From the NCBI RefSeq assembly GCF_016236915.1, contig NZ_JAEHOK010000001.1, positions 283,217 through 347,216 on the forward strand: DNA of 64,000 nucleotides. Reading direction: 5' to 3'. Below the pieces are notes generated by a model. It searched no databases and had not been told where the DNA came from. It saw only the letters and a program-made list of their open reading frames with translations. Positions 63,471 through 64,000 of this stretch are shown piece after piece (position 1 is the stretch's first letter; each line of letters starts with the position of its first letter). A program made the position numbers and the translations under genes. The stretch comes from Salegentibacter maritimus (GTDB taxonomy: Bacteria; Bacteroidota; Bacteroidia; Flavobacteriales; Flavobacteriaceae).

Positions 63471-64000
63471 TTATCTTTTTACAATCAATTTCAAATCTAT
63501 ATAGGTATTCTGGTTTGTTTTCAATTTTAAAATATAAACTCCAGTTGGTAGTGTGGAGATATTCAGATTATAAATATCTGAAATATTTTTATCCGGAAAA
63601 ATATAAGTTTTTGAAAGTACACCGCTAAAATTATAAACAAATATTTCATGTAAAACTATGGCCGGATCTAAAATTTGAATACTTACCTCATAATTTGCTG
63701 GATTCGGGTACAGTATGGCCTTATAATTATTGTTGGTATCCAAAATATCTTCTTGAACTTTAGTCACATCGGTCGAGGAGGAATTTAGACTTTCGGTAGG
63801 CACCCCTAAAATCTCTATACCATTAATTAATGGATTTTCTACCGCACCGTGAATAAATACAATCTCTAAAAGGCCATCGGTTACTTCTACTTCTTCTACA
63901 ATTACCCCTCCTACCTGGTGACCAAATTGTGCAGAAAGGTCTACAGCCTGAAGGGAAGCAGGTACCACTCCTTCTATAGAAACATCAAAAATCCTTGTAC
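63471..64000 (-). CDS. Secreted malectin-domain protein with type IX secretion signal, C-terminal part
   Basis: The gene continues beyond the window; 176 residues are visible and the frame is open to base 64000. The visible start RIFDVSIEGVV.LQAVDLSAQF and VTDGLLEIVF..NPLINGIEILG fit a malectin carbohydrate-binding fold. After a Ser/Thr-rich linker (TESLNSSSTDVTKV), the type A sorting domain begins at YPNPANYEVSIQI and ends LPTGVYILKLKTNQNTYIDL with KLIVKR. The T9SS exports such proteins across the outer membrane. The catalytic part, if any, is outside the window. Confidence 0.9.
   Translation of the reverse strand, partial: TRIFDVSIEGVVPASLQAVDLSAQFGHQVGGVIVEEVEVTDGLLEIVFIHGAVENPLINGIEILGVPTESLNSSSTDVTKVQEDILDTNNNYKAILYPNPANYEVSIQILDPAIVLHEIFVYNFSGVLSKTYIFPDKNISDIYNLNISTLPTGVYILKLKTNQNTYIDLKLIVKR

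Overview
The window is a low-GC, densely coded bacterial chromosome segment from the phylum Bacteroidota, most likely a marine or halophilic member of the Flavobacteriaceae (Gramella, Salegentibacter or Zunongwangia type). The evidence is a type IX secretion sorting domain, TonB-dependent receptors with a carboxypeptidase-like regulatory domain, an UpxY/NusG-type antiterminator, a short-form cytochrome bd, -7 boxes of the form TAnnTTTG and mostly A-rich start contexts without Shine-Dalgarno sequences. The genus is not decided by what I can see.

Layout. 1-12.5 kb: end of a glycosyltransferase, a YfhO membrane protein, an alpha-oxoamine synthase beside a cysteine-synthase-like PLP enzyme (candidate sulfonolipid/capnine pair), an S9 oligopeptidase, YbaB, threonine aldolase, and prfB with an intact programmed +1 frameshift. 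12.5-34 kb: ArsC, a Spy-like protein, a TonB-type receptor, fumC, a ResB-CcsA cytochrome c biogenesis fusion, the operon DUF2520-kdsC-SMR-UbiA-maf, a U32 protease-like protein with a ferredoxin, an MscS channel, a PIG-L deacetylase with a 35-residue symporter accessory protein and an SSS symporter, an oxidoreductase, and trxB. 34-42 kb: a TRIC-type channel, a YeeE/YedE pair, a degenerate 2-hydroxyacid dehydrogenase, an XRE regulator, and a three-gene acyl-CoA (propionyl-type) carboxylase operon followed by a 46-residue ORF. 42-55 kb: a sulfur island containing a CstB-like persulfide dioxygenase-rhodanese, a sterol desaturase, DoxX, two periplasmic DsrE-like proteins, a SoxB-like lipoprotein, cytochrome bd, TauE and a Crp/Fnr regulator. 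55-64 kb: SbcCD, an UpxY-like factor, a zinc exporter, a carboxypeptidase-like regulatory domain protein, tRNA-Pro(GGG), and the C-terminus of a secreted malectin-domain protein.

The most interesting signal is a putative regulon. Four intergenic regions, in front of YeeE/YedE (35.8 kb), sterol desaturase-CstB-like (44.4 kb), the orphan-DoxX-DsrE-DsrE-SoxB-like row (44.8 kb) and TauE (53.9 kb), each carry GTAAC-N4-GTTAC (one mismatch in one copy). In every case exactly 22 bases separate it from a TAnnTTTG-like -7 box, which is the geometry of a Crp/Fnr class II activator. A Crp/Fnr gene whose only three cysteines cluster at residues 77-84 lies directly before the TauE copy. The inference is a reactive-sulfur-responsive regulon that parallels the Staphylococcus cst operon but uses a different regulator family and adds a periplasmic DsrE/SoxB-like branch.

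The intergenic regions also hold two families of small non-coding repeats: a three-hairpin element of about 98 bp with an internally deleted 43-bp form, and a MITE-like element with GCTGTCTGAAAAG inverted ends. Both ends of the window cut through genes.
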